This document shows positions 1 to 7,047 of a stretch of DNA of 58,058 bases, piece after piece. A program made the translations under genes and the position numbers. Location of the stretch: NCBI RefSeq assembly GCF_001908025.1, contig NZ_MQMG01000017.1, positions 1 to 58,058 of the forward strand, given 5' to 3'. The DNA comes from Geobacillus proteiniphilus. GTDB lineage: Bacteria; Bacillota; Bacilli; Bacillales; Anoxybacillaceae. The notes under the pieces were generated by a model that searched no databases, was not told where the DNA came from, and saw only the letters and a list, made by a program, of their open reading frames with translations. Every line of letters begins with the position of its first letter. Within the stretch, counting starts at the first letter, position 1.

Positions 1-82
1 GCTCCGATTTGGTCCGCTCGACTTGCATGTATTAGGCACGCCGCCAGCGTTCGTCCTGAGCCAGGATCAAACTCTCCAAAAG
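1..82 (-). rRNA. rrs: 16S ribosomal RNA, 5' end only (partial)
   Basis: The minus strand carries the universal 16S start AGAGTTTGATCCTGGCTCAG followed by the conserved GACGAACGCTGGCGGCGTGCC segment. By E. coli numbering the first nucleotide falls near position 82. The rest of the gene lies beyond the left edge. Its promoters are at 461-489 and 556-584, so this is the head of an rrn operon transcribed out of the window. Confidence 0.97.
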
Positions 83-101
83 AAAGTTGATTGGCTTTTG
101 C

Positions 102-118
102 ATTGTCCAGCTTCGGCC
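102..118. repeat. Direct repeat copy 1 in rrn leader
   Basis: ATTGTCCAGCTTCGGCC occurs here and again, identically, at 221-237, 119 bp further on. Seen directly. Similar tgtccagct-type motifs occur near rRNA and tRNA loci in Bacillaceae (recollection, not checked). Confidence 0.75.
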
Positions 119-220
119 GCTATCGGCTCGCGACGCTTCGTGTCCCGCTACGACGGCGACAGCCTCCTCGCGGGCCTCTCAGCGCGTTTCGCCGATAGGC
201 AAGCGGCCTCCGCTTTTCGG

Positions 221-237
221 ATTGTCCAGCTTCGGCC
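221..237. repeat. Direct repeat copy 2 in rrn leader
   Basis: This is the second exact copy of ATTGTCCAGCTTCGGCC. On the minus strand it is followed by GGAGGCCGCTT and preceded by TGAGGCCGCTT, so a second, imperfect repeat also brackets it. Confidence 0.75.
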
Positions 238-270
238 AAAGCGGCCTCAGCTTTTCTTTCGCGCTTCGTT

Positions 271-290
271 TCGTTCAGTTTTCAAGGAAC
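271..290 (-). promoter_or_regulatory. boxA-like antitermination element of rrn leader
   Basis: The minus strand reads GTTCCTTGAAAACTGAACGA. This resembles the TGCTCTTTGAAAACTGAA boxA and leader sequence that precedes 16S genes in Bacillus, where NusB and S10 promote antitermination. The position, between promoter and 16S, fits. The central TTGAAAACT is intact. Confidence 0.6.
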
Positions 291-460
291 GAGATTGCTG
301 CCTAGACTTACTCCTTTGCAGCTTTGCGCCGAGGAACCCAATTCCCCCGAATTCACTAGAAGACACAGGCGCAAAGTTGCTGCATTGAAACAACTTCTCT
401 GCTGGTTTGCAGTCTTGAACTGAAGAATAGTTGAAGCTTCCTCTTGCAAACAGCTCTTTT

Positions 461-489
461 ATACTAACATGCCTCTTTTTTCTTGTCAA
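461..489 (-). promoter_or_regulatory. rrn promoter P2 (sigma-A)
   Basis: The minus strand has TTGACA (484-489), a 17-base spacer and TAGTAT (461-466). It is oriented toward the 16S gene and lies about 380 bp upstream of it. Confidence 0.85.
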
Positions 490-555
490 GATCTTTTCCG
501 TTGCTTTTCGTCACTCACCGCTATCGAACACTCTGTCCGATTAGCGACGATTTTT

Positions 556-584
556 AATATACCACTTACCAATCAAAAATGCAA
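556..584 (-). promoter_or_regulatory. rrn promoter P1 (sigma-A)
   Basis: The minus strand has TTGCAT (579-584), a 17-base spacer and TATATT (556-561), about 95 bp upstream of P2. Tandem promoters are the usual rrn arrangement in Bacillaceae. Confidence 0.7.
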
Positions 585-677
585 TATCTTTTTTAAGGGA
601 ATTTCAGGAACCGACGCCAGACTGTTCCTGGAGGCTTCCTCCATCTCTTCGACGGTAAGAGGACTGGCAAATAAGTT

Positions 678-707
678 TCATAACCGCCATGGCTGTCCGC
701 ATAAGAT
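678..707 (+). promoter_or_regulatory. Candidate sigma-E promoter of pdaB
   Basis: TCATAAC (678-684), a 15-base spacer and CATAAGAT (700-707) approximate the sigma-E consensus (KMATAWW, then CATACAMT) with a few mismatches. Predicted transcription would begin about 40 bases before the pdaB start. pdaB is a sporulation gene in B. subtilis, which supports the call; the match alone is not decisive. Confidence 0.4.
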
Positions 708-754
708 GTTATTAGGACAACGATTTTACAATGCAAAAAAGGGGGGCCGATGTC

Positions 755-1510
755 ATGTTTTACGCGTTGAACGGACGGGCGCTGAAAAAAGCTCTCATTA
801 TTATCTGCTCCGCCTTTTTCACCGCCGTCGTCTTGTACGCTTATGAAATGAACCGTCCAGTTTTTTCGCTTCCTTCTGGGCCGAAGGCGGTATATAAAGT
901 GGACAACGCCCGCAATGAGGTGGCGTTGACGTTCGATATCAGCTGGGGAGATGAGAATGCAGACAAAATTTTGGATGTCTTGAAGCAGCACGGGATTCAA
1001 AACGCGACCTTTTTTTTATCCGCCTCATGGGCCGAACGCCATCCAGCCGTGGTGAAGCGGATCAAAGAGGAGGGGCATGAGATTGGCAGTATGGGATATA
1101 ACTTTGTCAACTATACGGAACTTGAGAACGCCAAAATCCGTCAAGATTTAATCATGGCGAAAAAAGTGTTTGACATGTTGGGAATTAAACAGGTTGAGCT
1201 GCTGCGCCCCCCTGGGGGGAACTTCAACAAAAATGTGTTAAAGGTTGCTCAGTCCCTCGGCTACACTGTCGTCCATTGGAGCATTGACTCGAAAGACTGG
1301 CTCAACCCTGGGACAGACCAAATTGTTGAGAACGTCACGAGGGACCTGGAACCGGGCGATATCGTGCTCCTTCACGCATCCGATTCGGCAAAACAGACAG
1401 CCAAAGCGCTGCCGAAAATTATCGCTTCCATGAAAGAAAACGGCTACAAAAACGTCAACCTCTCCGAGCTGTTGGCGAATGGCGAAGCCGAAAGCCGTGG
1501 GATCGAGTGA
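755..1510 (+). CDS. pdaB: Polysaccharide deacetylase-family sporulation protein PdaB
   Basis: This protein (251 residues) is needed in B. subtilis to keep spores dormant late in sporulation. A single membrane segment at about residues 12-30 leaves a NodB-fold domain outside. The start ATG at 755 follows the run AAGGGGGGC with 8 bases spacing; the more upstream ATG at 731 has no ribosome site. Motif 1 is TFDISW (59-64) rather than the catalytic TFDD, and the second motif reads GHEIGSMGY without the usual second histidine. RPPGGN, near residue 155, is retained. The same deviations occur in B. subtilis PdaB, so they mark the family. It is divergent from neighbours, next to the rrn promoters. Confidence 0.92.
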   Translation: MFYALNGRALKKALIIICSAFFTAVVLYAYEMNRPVFSLPSGPKAVYKVDNARNEVALTFDISWGDENADKILDVLKQHGIQNATFFLSASWAERHPAVVKRIKEEGHEIGSMGYNFVNYTELENAKIRQDLIMAKKVFDMLGIKQVELLRPPGGNFNKNVLKVAQSLGYTVVHWSIDSKDWLNPGTDQIVENVTRDLEPGDIVLLHASDSAKQTAKALPKIIASMKENGYKNVNLSELLANGEAESRGIE

Positions 1511-1620
1511 CACGTTCCGACAACGGCCTGCGCCGGTGCGCTTGGATTGCGGCGGCAGACAAGACGCCAATTGGAATGATTGGCTTTTGGCGAACACGCC
1601 GTTTTTTTCGCGGCTGCCAT

Positions 1621-1668
1621 AAGAAAACAGGCGGCGCCTTGCTTTCTTTATTGTTTCGCGCCGCCTGT
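1621..1668 (-). terminator. Intrinsic terminator overlapping the kbaA stop
   Basis: On the minus strand an 11-bp stem ACAGGCGGCGC/GCGCCGCCTGT (1658-1668 with 1627-1637) is followed by TTTTCTT. The kbaA stop codon lies inside the loop, so terminator and coding end share sequence. In the plus direction it may weakly terminate pdaB, but no T-run follows there. Confidence 0.8.
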
Positions 1669-2247
1669 CAATTTATGCAGTATAAGAAGCTGGTATGCAT
1701 TGCATACTAATAAAGGAATCAACATCAAATACAGCCAATCGCGGTCGTTGATGCGCAACACGGGAAACCATTCAATGACCGTAACGACGACCATAAAGAA
1801 CAAAGCCGGAACGAACGCCCCTTTGTTCGTCTGTGCGCTCTTGACGTAGGCAACAACGAGACCAACCACCAAAATGAACAATGCGGTCAATAGATACGGA
1901 ATGATTGAATCGCCCTTGTCCGCAAACGTCATGTAGCGGAAATACACTAAATCGAACAGCACGAACATGATCAAAACAACCTGCACAGCGTTCCATAGCG
2001 AACGGAAGATGCCAAGCCCGAACCGGTGGACGGTTAAATAAGCAAAAAACCCCGCCTGACTGATAACGCTGAAAATAAAGCCAACGCCGATATGCCATAA
2101 CAAAACAGCCATAAATTCGACCATTTCCAGGCGCAACAACAAGCGCCCGAACTCCTCCCAGTTGAAAACAATGCCGACGGCCGCCGTGGCAATACCGCCG
2201 ATCAGCAGCGTCGATAAAAATAAACGCACCCATTTGCGGCTGTTCAC
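1648..2247 (-). CDS. kbaA: KinB-signalling pathway activation protein KbaA
   Basis: KbaA is a polytopic membrane protein of about 198 residues that in B. subtilis activates the KinB branch of the sporulation phosphorelay. The protein here has 199 residues with about six hydrophobic segments (roughly 8-30, 40-65, 70-95, 105-125, 135-155 and 165-190). I chose the GTG at 2247 because GGAGG lies 8 bases upstream. The ATG pair at 2260-2265 sits immediately before that Shine-Dalgarno and would add six residues without a ribosome site of its own. It is flanked by the sporulation genes gerD and pdaB, as in B. subtilis. Its terminator overlaps the stop. Confidence 0.9.
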   Translation of the reverse strand: MNSRKWVRLFLSTLLIGGIATAAVGIVFNWEEFGRLLLRLEMVEFMAVLLWHIGVGFIFSVISQAGFFAYLTVHRFGLGIFRSLWNAVQVVLIMFVLFDLVYFRYMTFADKGDSIIPYLLTALFILVVGLVVAYVKSAQTNKGAFVPALFFMVVVTVIEWFPVLRINDRDWLYLMLIPLLVCNAYQLLILHKLTGGAKQ

Positions 2248-2330
2248 AGCTTCATCCTCCATCATTTCAGCATAACCCGCTTACCATTTTACCAGCGCCC
2301 TTGTGAAAAAGCCAGCTCTGATCTCCTCCA

Positions 2331-2360
2331 TGCATATTTTTTTCGCCAACATTCATATTA
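2331..2360 (+). promoter_or_regulatory. Sigma-G promoter of gerD
   Basis: TGCATA (2331-2336), a 17-base spacer and CATATTA (2354-2360) match the forespore sigma-G consensus (TGMATA, then CATAMTA). It lies 37 bases before the gerD ATG. gerD is a known sigma-G gene in B. subtilis, so motif and gene agree. Confidence 0.85.
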
Positions 2361-2396
2361 AGGGTGAGGGATTTTTGCAGAAAGGAGCTCACTTTC

Positions 2397-3026
2397 ATGA
2401 ACAAATACCTACCGCTCCTCTTGCTCAGTTTTCTCGTTCTTGGTTCCTGTGCCCCTCAAGAAATCAGCCCCCCTCCCCCGGATTATGACGAAACGAAAAA
2501 GATGGTTGTTGACATTTTAAAAACCGACGAGGGGAAAAAGGCGATTCAAGATATTATGTCGGAAGATCAGATGAAGCAGCAGCTGGTCATAGATCAAAAA
2601 GCTGTAAAAGAAACGCTGCAGCAAATGCTGACATCCGATCAAGGAAAAAAGTTCTGGGAAAGTGCGTTAAAAGACCCGAAATTCGCTGAAAGTTTTGCCA
2701 AAGGGCTGCAGGCAGAACATGAAAAAATGATGAAGGCACTCATGAAAGATCCCGATTACCAGGCGCTAATGATCGATATTTTAAAAGATCCGGAAATGGA
2801 AAAAGCCATGATCGATGTCTTAAAAAGCAAAGAGTTCCGCCAGCATTTGCAAAAGGTGATCACTGAAACGTTGAACAGCCCGCTGTATCAGGCGAAAATT
2901 CAAGACATGTTGATGAAAGCAGCTGAAACGGTTCAGCAAGGCGGAGAAAAACAAGGAGAAGAAGGCGGAGGAGAAGGGGGAGAGGGAGAAGAAAGCACCG
3001 GCAACCAGCAAGGCGGAGGAGGTTAA
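2397..3026 (+). CDS. gerD: Spore germination lipoprotein GerD
   Basis: GerD is an inner spore membrane lipoprotein required for clustering of germinant receptors and fast response to nutrients. The protein has 210 residues. A signal peptide ends in the lipobox LGSC with the lipidated cysteine at residue 18. A helical, charged core of short repeats follows (KDPxY/F, MxxxLKDP). The C-terminal tail from about 185 is rich in glycine and glutamate. ATG 2397 follows AGAAAGGAG at 10 bases; the ATG at 2364 has no ribosome site and would bury the signal peptide. It is a single-gene unit with a sigma-G promoter and a strong terminator. Confidence 0.95.
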   Translation: MNKYLPLLLLSFLVLGSCAPQEISPPPPDYDETKKMVVDILKTDEGKKAIQDIMSEDQMKQQLVIDQKAVKETLQQMLTSDQGKKFWESALKDPKFAESFAKGLQAEHEKMMKALMKDPDYQALMIDILKDPEMEKAMIDVLKSKEFRQHLQKVITETLNSPLYQAKIQDMLMKAAETVQQGGEKQGEEGGGEGGEGEESTGNQQGGGG

Positions 3027-3033
3027 TCAAGCG

Positions 3034-3101
3034 AAAAAGCGTCCGTGCGCTGAAAACCGCCAACGCTCTAATCGGCGGTTTCTCGCCATCGGACGCTTTT
3101 T
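3034..3101. terminator. Bidirectional terminator between gerD and salA
   Basis: The outer stem AAAAAGCGTCCG (3034-3045) pairs with CGGACGCTTTTT (3090-3101). A nested stem AACCGCC/GGCGGTT lies inside it. A T-run on one side and an A-run on the other let it serve both converging genes. Confidence 0.9.
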
Positions 3102-3111
3102 GTGAAACCGA

Positions 3112-4128
3112 TTAATATTTCGCAACGATTTTGCGGGCAATATCCATATAAATTTTCCCAATCGGATGATCTTCTGCGTAAACGGACGGGGCGAAGTCGT
3201 CGTCGTTCCAATCCGGCTGCTGAAGCGGCAGCTGTCCTAACAGCTCGGTTTGCAGCTCTTTGGCCAGCTTTTCTCCGCCACCCTTGCCGAAGACATACTC
3301 CCGCTCCCCTGTTTTCCGGCTTTCGTAGTACGACATATTTTCGATCACGCCGATAATTTCGTGTTCAGTGCGCAACGCCATAGCCCCAGCTCGGGCAGCG
3401 ACAAACGCAGCGGTCGGATGCGGAGTCGTGACGATAATTTCTTTGCACGACGGCAAGAGCGTATGGACGTCCAAGGCGACGTCGCCCGTGCCAGGCGGCA
3501 AGTCGAGCAGCAAGTAATCCAAATCCCCCCATTCGACCTCTTTGAAAAAGTTGTTCAACATTTTCCCAAGCATCGGGCCGCGCCAAATGACTGGGGCGTT
3601 GTCCTCGACGAAAAAGGCCATCGAAATGACTTTTACGCCAAACCGTTCGACTGGGATGATTTTGTCGCCCCTCACCGTCGGGCGCTCAGTGATTCCCATC
3701 ATGTCCGGAACGCTGAACCCGTAAATGTCCGCGTCAATCAACCCGACTTTTTTGCCGAGCCGGGCGAGCGCGACCGCTAAATTGACGGAAACGGTCGATT
3801 TGCCGACTCCACCTTTGCCGCTGGCGATGGCGATATACGTCGTTTTTTGCTTGTTTTCGCTATATTTCTCCACCACGTCGCGCGGCAGTTCGGCGAACCG
3901 CAGCCCGACCGTCGCAGCGCCCGCGTCTTTCAGCTGCTGGACGATCGCCGTTTGCACACGAAGCTGCTCGGGCGTGCCGGTTTTGGCGAGCGCGATTTTC
4001 ACGCTGACATGGCTTTTCTCTTCCTTAATTTTGATTTCTTGAATGGCATTCGTCTCTTTAAACGTTTTGTTTAAAAAGGGATCTTTCATCTTTTCAAGAA
4101 TGGAGCGCACTTCAGTTTCCGTCAACAT
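3112..4128 (-). CDS. salA: Mrp/NBP35-family ATPase SalA
   Basis: This is a P-loop ATPase of the Mrp/ParA group (338 residues). In B. subtilis SalA represses scoC and so promotes exoprotease production; the family is also linked to iron-sulfur cluster handling. Residues 5-85 form the MIP18/DUF59-type domain. A deviant Walker A, GKGGVGKS, spans about 104-111, and LLLDLPPGTGD follows as the switch and Walker B region. ATG 4128 gives a start (MLTETEV) that aligns with the B. subtilis protein; the TTG and GTG codons just upstream are alternatives. The CxxC pair of cluster-carrier Mrp proteins is not seen. An extended -10 element at 4175-4183 is its likely promoter. Confidence 0.93.
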   Translation of the reverse strand: MLTETEVRSILEKMKDPFLNKTFKETNAIQEIKIKEEKSHVSVKIALAKTGTPEQLRVQTAIVQQLKDAGAATVGLRFAELPRDVVEKYSENKQKTTYIAIASGKGGVGKSTVSVNLAVALARLGKKVGLIDADIYGFSVPDMMGITERPTVRGDKIIPVERFGVKVISMAFFVEDNAPVIWRGPMLGKMLNNFFKEVEWGDLDYLLLDLPPGTGDVALDVHTLLPSCKEIIVTTPHPTAAFVAARAGAMALRTEHEIIGVIENMSYYESRKTGEREYVFGKGGGEKLAKELQTELLGQLPLQQPDWNDDDFAPSVYAEDHPIGKIYMDIARKIVAKY

Positions 4129-4174
4129 CGTATTCACCAACCCTTTTACAAATCAATGGTCGTTTCTACATGTT

Positions 4175-4183
4175 ATCATACCA
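4175..4183 (-). promoter_or_regulatory. Extended -10 promoter candidate of salA
   Basis: The minus strand reads TGGTATGAT: a TGn extension and TATGAT as -10. It lies about 47 bases before the salA start. No good -35 is seen at 16-18 bp, which is tolerable for extended -10 promoters. Confidence 0.5.
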
Positions 4184-4314
4184 TAAATCGGCAGACGGCC
4201 GCCATGTTTGACTTGCTCCCTCACACCCCTGCAGTTGAAAAGGGGGAATTTCTAATTTCTTTTGGCGAAACAAGACCGGTCGGCTGTCTGTCTCCTCTGT
4301 TCCGACCTTGAACG

Positions 4315-4350
4315 CTCTCCCACCTACGCTAACGCTTAGAGGCGGGAGAT
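4315..4350 (-). mobile_element. Right-end hairpin of IS200/IS605-type element (omega-RNA-like)
   Basis: The minus strand forms a stem CTCCCGCCT/AGGTGGGAG around a short loop, about 75 bases past the tnpB stop. A structured element just after tnpB is the hallmark of an IS605/IS1341 right end, which in active elements doubles as the 3' scaffold of the TnpB guide RNA. Function here is inference; the tnpB gene is broken. Confidence 0.6.
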
Positions 4351-4424
4351 TCTTGGGAACACCCGCCCTACGGCAGGCTGTCAACCAAGCCATCCCCGTG
4401 CGTCCCACGGTTGGGCTGCCTTAC

Positions 4425-4607
4425 TTACAAAGACAGCAAACAAAGCCCTTCATTCAGGATATTCCGGGCGGCGTTATGGTCCCGGTCATGTTCGGCTCCG
4501 CAGTTCGGGCACACCCACTCGCGGATGTCGAGCGACTTCACCTCAACCTGCCGATGCCCGCAGCACGAGCACAATTGGCAAGAGGGAGATCGATGGCGAA
4601 TACCGAT
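4425..4607 (-). pseudogene. tnpB: Remnant of TnpB (IS200/IS605 family), C-terminal end only
   Basis: About 60 residues remain of a normally ~370-400 residue RNA-guided nuclease associated with IS605/IS1341 transposons. The frame shows the zinc ribbon CSCCGHRQ, then [21 protein letters not shown], with the last RuvC aspartate in HDRDHNAA, and ends at TAA 4425. Upstream the frame meets a TGA at 4608-4610, immediately beside a second hairpin resembling another right end (4612-4642). All of the N-terminal half and RuvC motifs I and II are missing, so it cannot cut DNA. No tnpA is present. Confidence 0.85.
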
Positions 4608-4611
4608 TCAT

Positions 4612-4642
4612 CCCCCCTTGCGCTCATGCGTGGAAGTGGGGG
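4612..4642 (-). mobile_element. Second right-end-like hairpin abutting the TnpB remnant
   Basis: The minus strand starts CCCCCACTT and ends AAGGGGG, enclosing ACGC/GCGC with an ATGA loop. Its form resembles the end hairpins of IS605-type elements. It sits exactly where the truncated tnpB frame ends, which suggests one element inserted into another and both then decayed. This is inferred from form and position only. Confidence 0.4.
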
Positions 4643-4660
4643 TCTTCTCGGCGCGAGATG

Positions 4661-4686
4661 ATAAAAAATCCCCGCTACTCGCGGGG
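4661..4686 (-). terminator. Intrinsic terminator overlapping the cwlD stop
   Basis: On the minus strand CCCCGC and GCGGGG form a 6-bp stem with loop GAGTA, followed by ATTTTTTAT. The loop contains the cwlD TAG stop. Confidence 0.85.
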
Positions 4687-5391
4687 CGTATGTTCGTTGG
4701 AAAAATAGCGGAGCACTCCTTTATAAATCGAGGCGGCCAGCTTCGTTTGGTAGCCATCAGACGCAAGCAGCTCTCGCTCGTCGGGATTCGACAAAAACCC
4801 GACCTCGACGAGCGCGCCGGGGATTTTCGCATGCTTGAGCAAATAGACGGTATCAATCATTTTTGCCAGCCGATGGGTGTTCTCCAAATTGCGCCGCAAT
4901 TCCGCTTGGATAAATCTCGCCAGCCGCTCGTTTTCGATGAACGAGCCGTAATAAAACGTCTGCGCCCCCCGCCAACGCGGCGACGGGATGGCGTTGAGAT
5001 GGATGCTGATAAAAAGATCGGCATTCGATCGGTTGACGAAAGCCGTTCGTTCGAGCAAATCCTCCGTTTTTCGTCGGCTGTAGCCGCGTGTTGACGGGCT
5101 GGCCAAGTCCCGATCCGTCTCGCGTGTCATCAGGACGAGCGCCCCTTGCTGCTGCAGATAATCGCGCAGCTTTTTCGCCACGTTGAGCGCGATGTCCTTT
5201 TCCACCACCTCACCACCGACGGCGCCGCCGTCCGGCCCGCCATGGCCAGGGTCCAATACGATGATTCTCCCCGATAACGGGAGATTCCATGGTTTCGTTG
5301 ATGTCAGATCGGAAAATAAAGACGGAAATAGCAAAGTGCTCATAAGGGCGACGGCAGCAAAAGCGACCAGCCACTTCCATTTTTCTCTCAT
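4675..5391 (-). CDS. cwlD: N-acetylmuramoyl-L-alanine amidase CwlD (germination-specific)
   Basis: CwlD cuts the peptide from muramic acid so that PdaA can form muramic delta-lactam in spore cortex, the mark read by germination lytic enzymes. The protein has 238 residues with an N-terminal membrane or signal segment (about 7-24) and one Amidase_3 domain. Zinc ligands H50 (DPGHGG), E64 and H131 (SIHLNA) and the catalytic glutamate E196 (VEVGFLSN) are all present. The start follows GGGAGGAG with 6 bases spacing. It lies downstream of ybaK, 66 bp away, as in B. subtilis, and ends in its own terminator. Confidence 0.96.
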   Translation of the reverse strand: MREKWKWLVAFAAVALMSTLLFPSLFSDLTSTKPWNLPLSGRIIVLDPGHGGPDGGAVGGEVVEKDIALNVAKKLRDYLQQQGALVLMTRETDRDLASPSTRGYSRRKTEDLLERTAFVNRSNADLFISIHLNAIPSPRWRGAQTFYYGSFIENERLARFIQAELRRNLENTHRLAKMIDTVYLLKHAKIPGALVEVGFLSNPDERELLASDGYQTKLAASIYKGVLRYFSNEHTPRE

Positions 5392-5457
5392 TGTTTCTCC
5401 TCCCGCACGTTTCCCTTCTCTATCTTATATGGGACAAGGCGCGGGAATAGAACTCAT

Positions 5458-5898
5458 TCAGCGAAGTTTTAGACGGCGCCGTTTTTTTCCCCGCTCAAAC
5501 CCTTCCGTCCACCAGTTGGCGATATATTGTTCACACGCGTCATATAGCAACTGGCTGAGGAAATCGTCGTCGATATTGCCCCAAAAGCAAAGAAAATCAA
5601 ACAGCGTATCGATCAAATATTCCTCTTCCTGAGCACATCGACAGCGTACGCTGTCCGCCGGCTCCCCATAATAGCCGAATCGGCTGTAGCGAGCGCCGAG
5701 CAAATACGCTTCAATGGCCAGATCAATGCAGCCTTCCTCAACAACGGATGGGAATATCCGATACGCCGTATAAAACGGAACAAAGTGCTCAAGCGCTTTG
5801 TTCCGTAGTTTCTCAAGCGACAGTTCGCGCAACATGTTCCGTTCATAGCGAAGCTGCTTTTCCTGCCTTTTTTCCGCCAATGAAGTGATGACTGCCAT
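5458..5898 (-). CDS. ybaK: YbaK-family protein (DUF2521), function unknown
   Basis: This 146-residue soluble protein resembles B. subtilis YbaK, which sits in the same place before cwlD. It has a basic, helical N-terminus, an acidic centre with one CRC pair (about residues 80-82), and a strongly basic C-terminus (GKKRRRLKLR). I recognise no catalytic motif or membrane segment. AAAGGAG precedes the ATG with a long spacing of about 11 bases. Co-transcription with cwlD is likely. The role is unknown. Confidence 0.85.
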   Translation of the reverse strand: MAVITSLAEKRQEKQLRYERNMLRELSLEKLRNKALEHFVPFYTAYRIFPSVVEEGCIDLAIEAYLLGARYSRFGYYGEPADSVRCRCAQEEEYLIDTLFDFLCFWGNIDDDFLSQLLYDACEQYIANWWTEGFERGKKRRRLKLR

Positions 5899-5976
5899 CG
5901 TCTTTCACGCTCCTTTACGATGTAGTGTTTAACGATCGCTCGCAATCATACGCGCGGGCGAAAGGCAGAAATAAGC

Positions 5977-6003
5977 AAAAAACCCAGCCACATTGGCTGG
6001 GTT
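5977..6003 (-). terminator. Intrinsic terminator of rplM-rpsI
   Basis: ACCCAGCCA pairs with TGGCTGGGT around a 3-base loop; on the minus strand TTTTTGC follows. It lies 15 bases after the rpsI stop. Confidence 0.92.
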
Positions 6004-6017
6004 GAAACATCACGCGA

Positions 6018-6410
6018 TTAACGCTTCGAGAATTGTGGAGCGCGGCGAGCGCCTTTGAGCCCGTATTTTTTGCGCTCTTTAACGCGGGCATCGCGCGTCA
6101 GCAAACCGGCCCGTTTCAGCACCGTGCGGAATTCCGGATCGACTTCAAGCAACGCGCGGGCGATGCCATGGCGAATCGCACCAGCTTGGCCGGCAAATCC
6201 ACCGCCTTGGACGTTCACCAAAACGTCGTAGCTGCCAAGCGTTTCCGTCAATACGAGCGGCTGTTTGACCATTTCAATGAGCGCTTCCGTCGGGATGTAC
6301 TCGCGAATGTCACGCTTATTGACAATGATGCGACCATCGCCCGGGACAAGGCGGACACGGGCGACCGAGCTTTTGCGACGACCTGTGCCGTAATATTGTA
6401 CTTGTGCCAA
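6018..6410 (-). CDS. rpsI: 30S ribosomal protein S9
   Basis: S9 binds the head of the 30S subunit; its C-terminal tail, here ending QFSKR, reaches the P-site tRNA. At 130 residues it has the same length as B. subtilis S9. I chose the TTG at 6410 because GGGAGG lies 8 bases upstream and the product then begins MAQVQYYG, as in relatives. The in-frame ATG at 6416 is too close to that Shine-Dalgarno. It follows rplM after about 20 bases and ends at a strong terminator. Confidence 0.96.
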
Positions 6411-6430
6411 AATCATACCCTCCCTTATGA

Positions 6431-6868
6431 TTATCCGCGAAGTTCATACACTTCTGGTTTTTGTGCTTGATGCGGATGTTCGCTTCCACGGTAAACGTGC
6501 AACTTTTTGAACATTTGCCGGCCAAGGCTGCCTTTTGGAAGCATGCCACGCACCGCACGTTCGATCATTTGTTCCGGGTAGTTCGTACGCATTTCCAGCG
6601 CTGTTCTTACTTTTAAGCCACCCGGATATAAGCTGTGGCGATAGTACAGTTTTTTCGTCAACTTTTTCCCAGTCAGTTCGACTTTGTCCGCATTGATGAC
6701 GATGACGTGATCTCCGCAGTCAACGTGCGGAGTGAACGTCGGTTTATGTTTGCCGCGCAACAGCGCCGCTACTTCGCTGGCTAAGCGGCCTAACGTTTTG
6801 CCAGCTGCGTCGACAACGTACCATTTACGCTCTACTTCATTCGGTTTCGCCATGTAAGTCGTACGCAA
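6431..6868 (-). CDS. rplM: 50S ribosomal protein L13
   Basis: L13 is an early-assembly 50S protein (145 residues) that binds 23S rRNA. The start is a TTG at 6868, with AGGAGGG 7 bases upstream; the product MRTTYMAK aligns with B. subtilis L13 (MRTTPMAN). An internal ATG at residue 6 is less likely. It is the first gene of the rplM-rpsI unit, behind a sigma-A promoter and a hairpin leader that probably mediates autoregulation. Confidence 0.96.
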   Translation of the reverse strand: MRTTYMAKPNEVERKWYVVDAAGKTLGRLASEVAALLRGKHKPTFTPHVDCGDHVIVINADKVELTGKKLTKKLYYRHSLYPGGLKVRTALEMRTNYPEQMIERAVRGMLPKGSLGRQMFKKLHVYRGSEHPHQAQKPEVYELRG

Positions 6869-6894
6869 TGCAATTCCCTCCTAAAATAAAAAAT

Positions 6895-6963
6895 GAACAA
6901 ACAAATGGGTCGTTTATTTCAACACGATTATTGTCCGGGGCTAATCGTGGAAAATACATGCCA
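6895..6963 (-). ncRNA. L13-type ribosomal protein leader
   Basis: The rplM 5' UTR contains an 8-bp stem CACGATTA/TAATCGTG (6942-6949 with 6923-6930) enclosing a loop with CCCCGG, followed by an A/U-rich stretch up to the Shine-Dalgarno. Firmicute rplM-rpsI operons carry a known L13 leader of this size (Rfam L13_leader), proposed as the site of feedback by L13. Assignment rests on position and hairpin, without a covariance search. Confidence 0.6.
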
Positions 6964-6969
6964 TATGAT

Positions 6970-6998
6970 ATAATAGCTTGCCGGCGCGCCAATGTCAA
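6970..6998 (-). promoter_or_regulatory. Sigma-A promoter of rplM-rpsI
   Basis: TTGACA (6993-6998), a 17-base spacer and TATTAT (6970-6975) on the minus strand. The transcript would start near 6963, about 95 bases before rplM. Confidence 0.9.
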
Positions 6999-7047
6999 GA
7001 AGATGTTACACAAGGACTCGTTGTCTTCGAAAGCCGGGGGAAAACCA

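Larger units (their letters stand above)
83..455 (-). other. rrn operon leader region
   Basis: This is the untranslated leader between the rrn promoters and the 16S gene; no convincing gene is present on either strand. It holds a boxA-like element (271-290), two copies of a 17-base repeat (102-118 and 221-237) and an inverted pair, CTATCGGC (120-127) against GCCGATAG (191-198). The inverted pair could form part of a leader or processing stem. GC content in 100-260 is high, which fits structured RNA. Confidence 0.7.

Noticed and set aside
23-489. Several frames of 70-125 codons over the 16S start and rrn leader
   Set aside because: They cover rRNA and its promoter region; none has a plausible start signal.
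4166-4408. An 80-codon minus-strand open frame and overlapping plus-strand frames (4308-4661, 4411-5094) around the TnpB remnant
   Set aside because: They run through the IS right end or across cwlD on the opposite strand, have no ribosome site and resemble no protein family. They are by-products of GC-rich composition.
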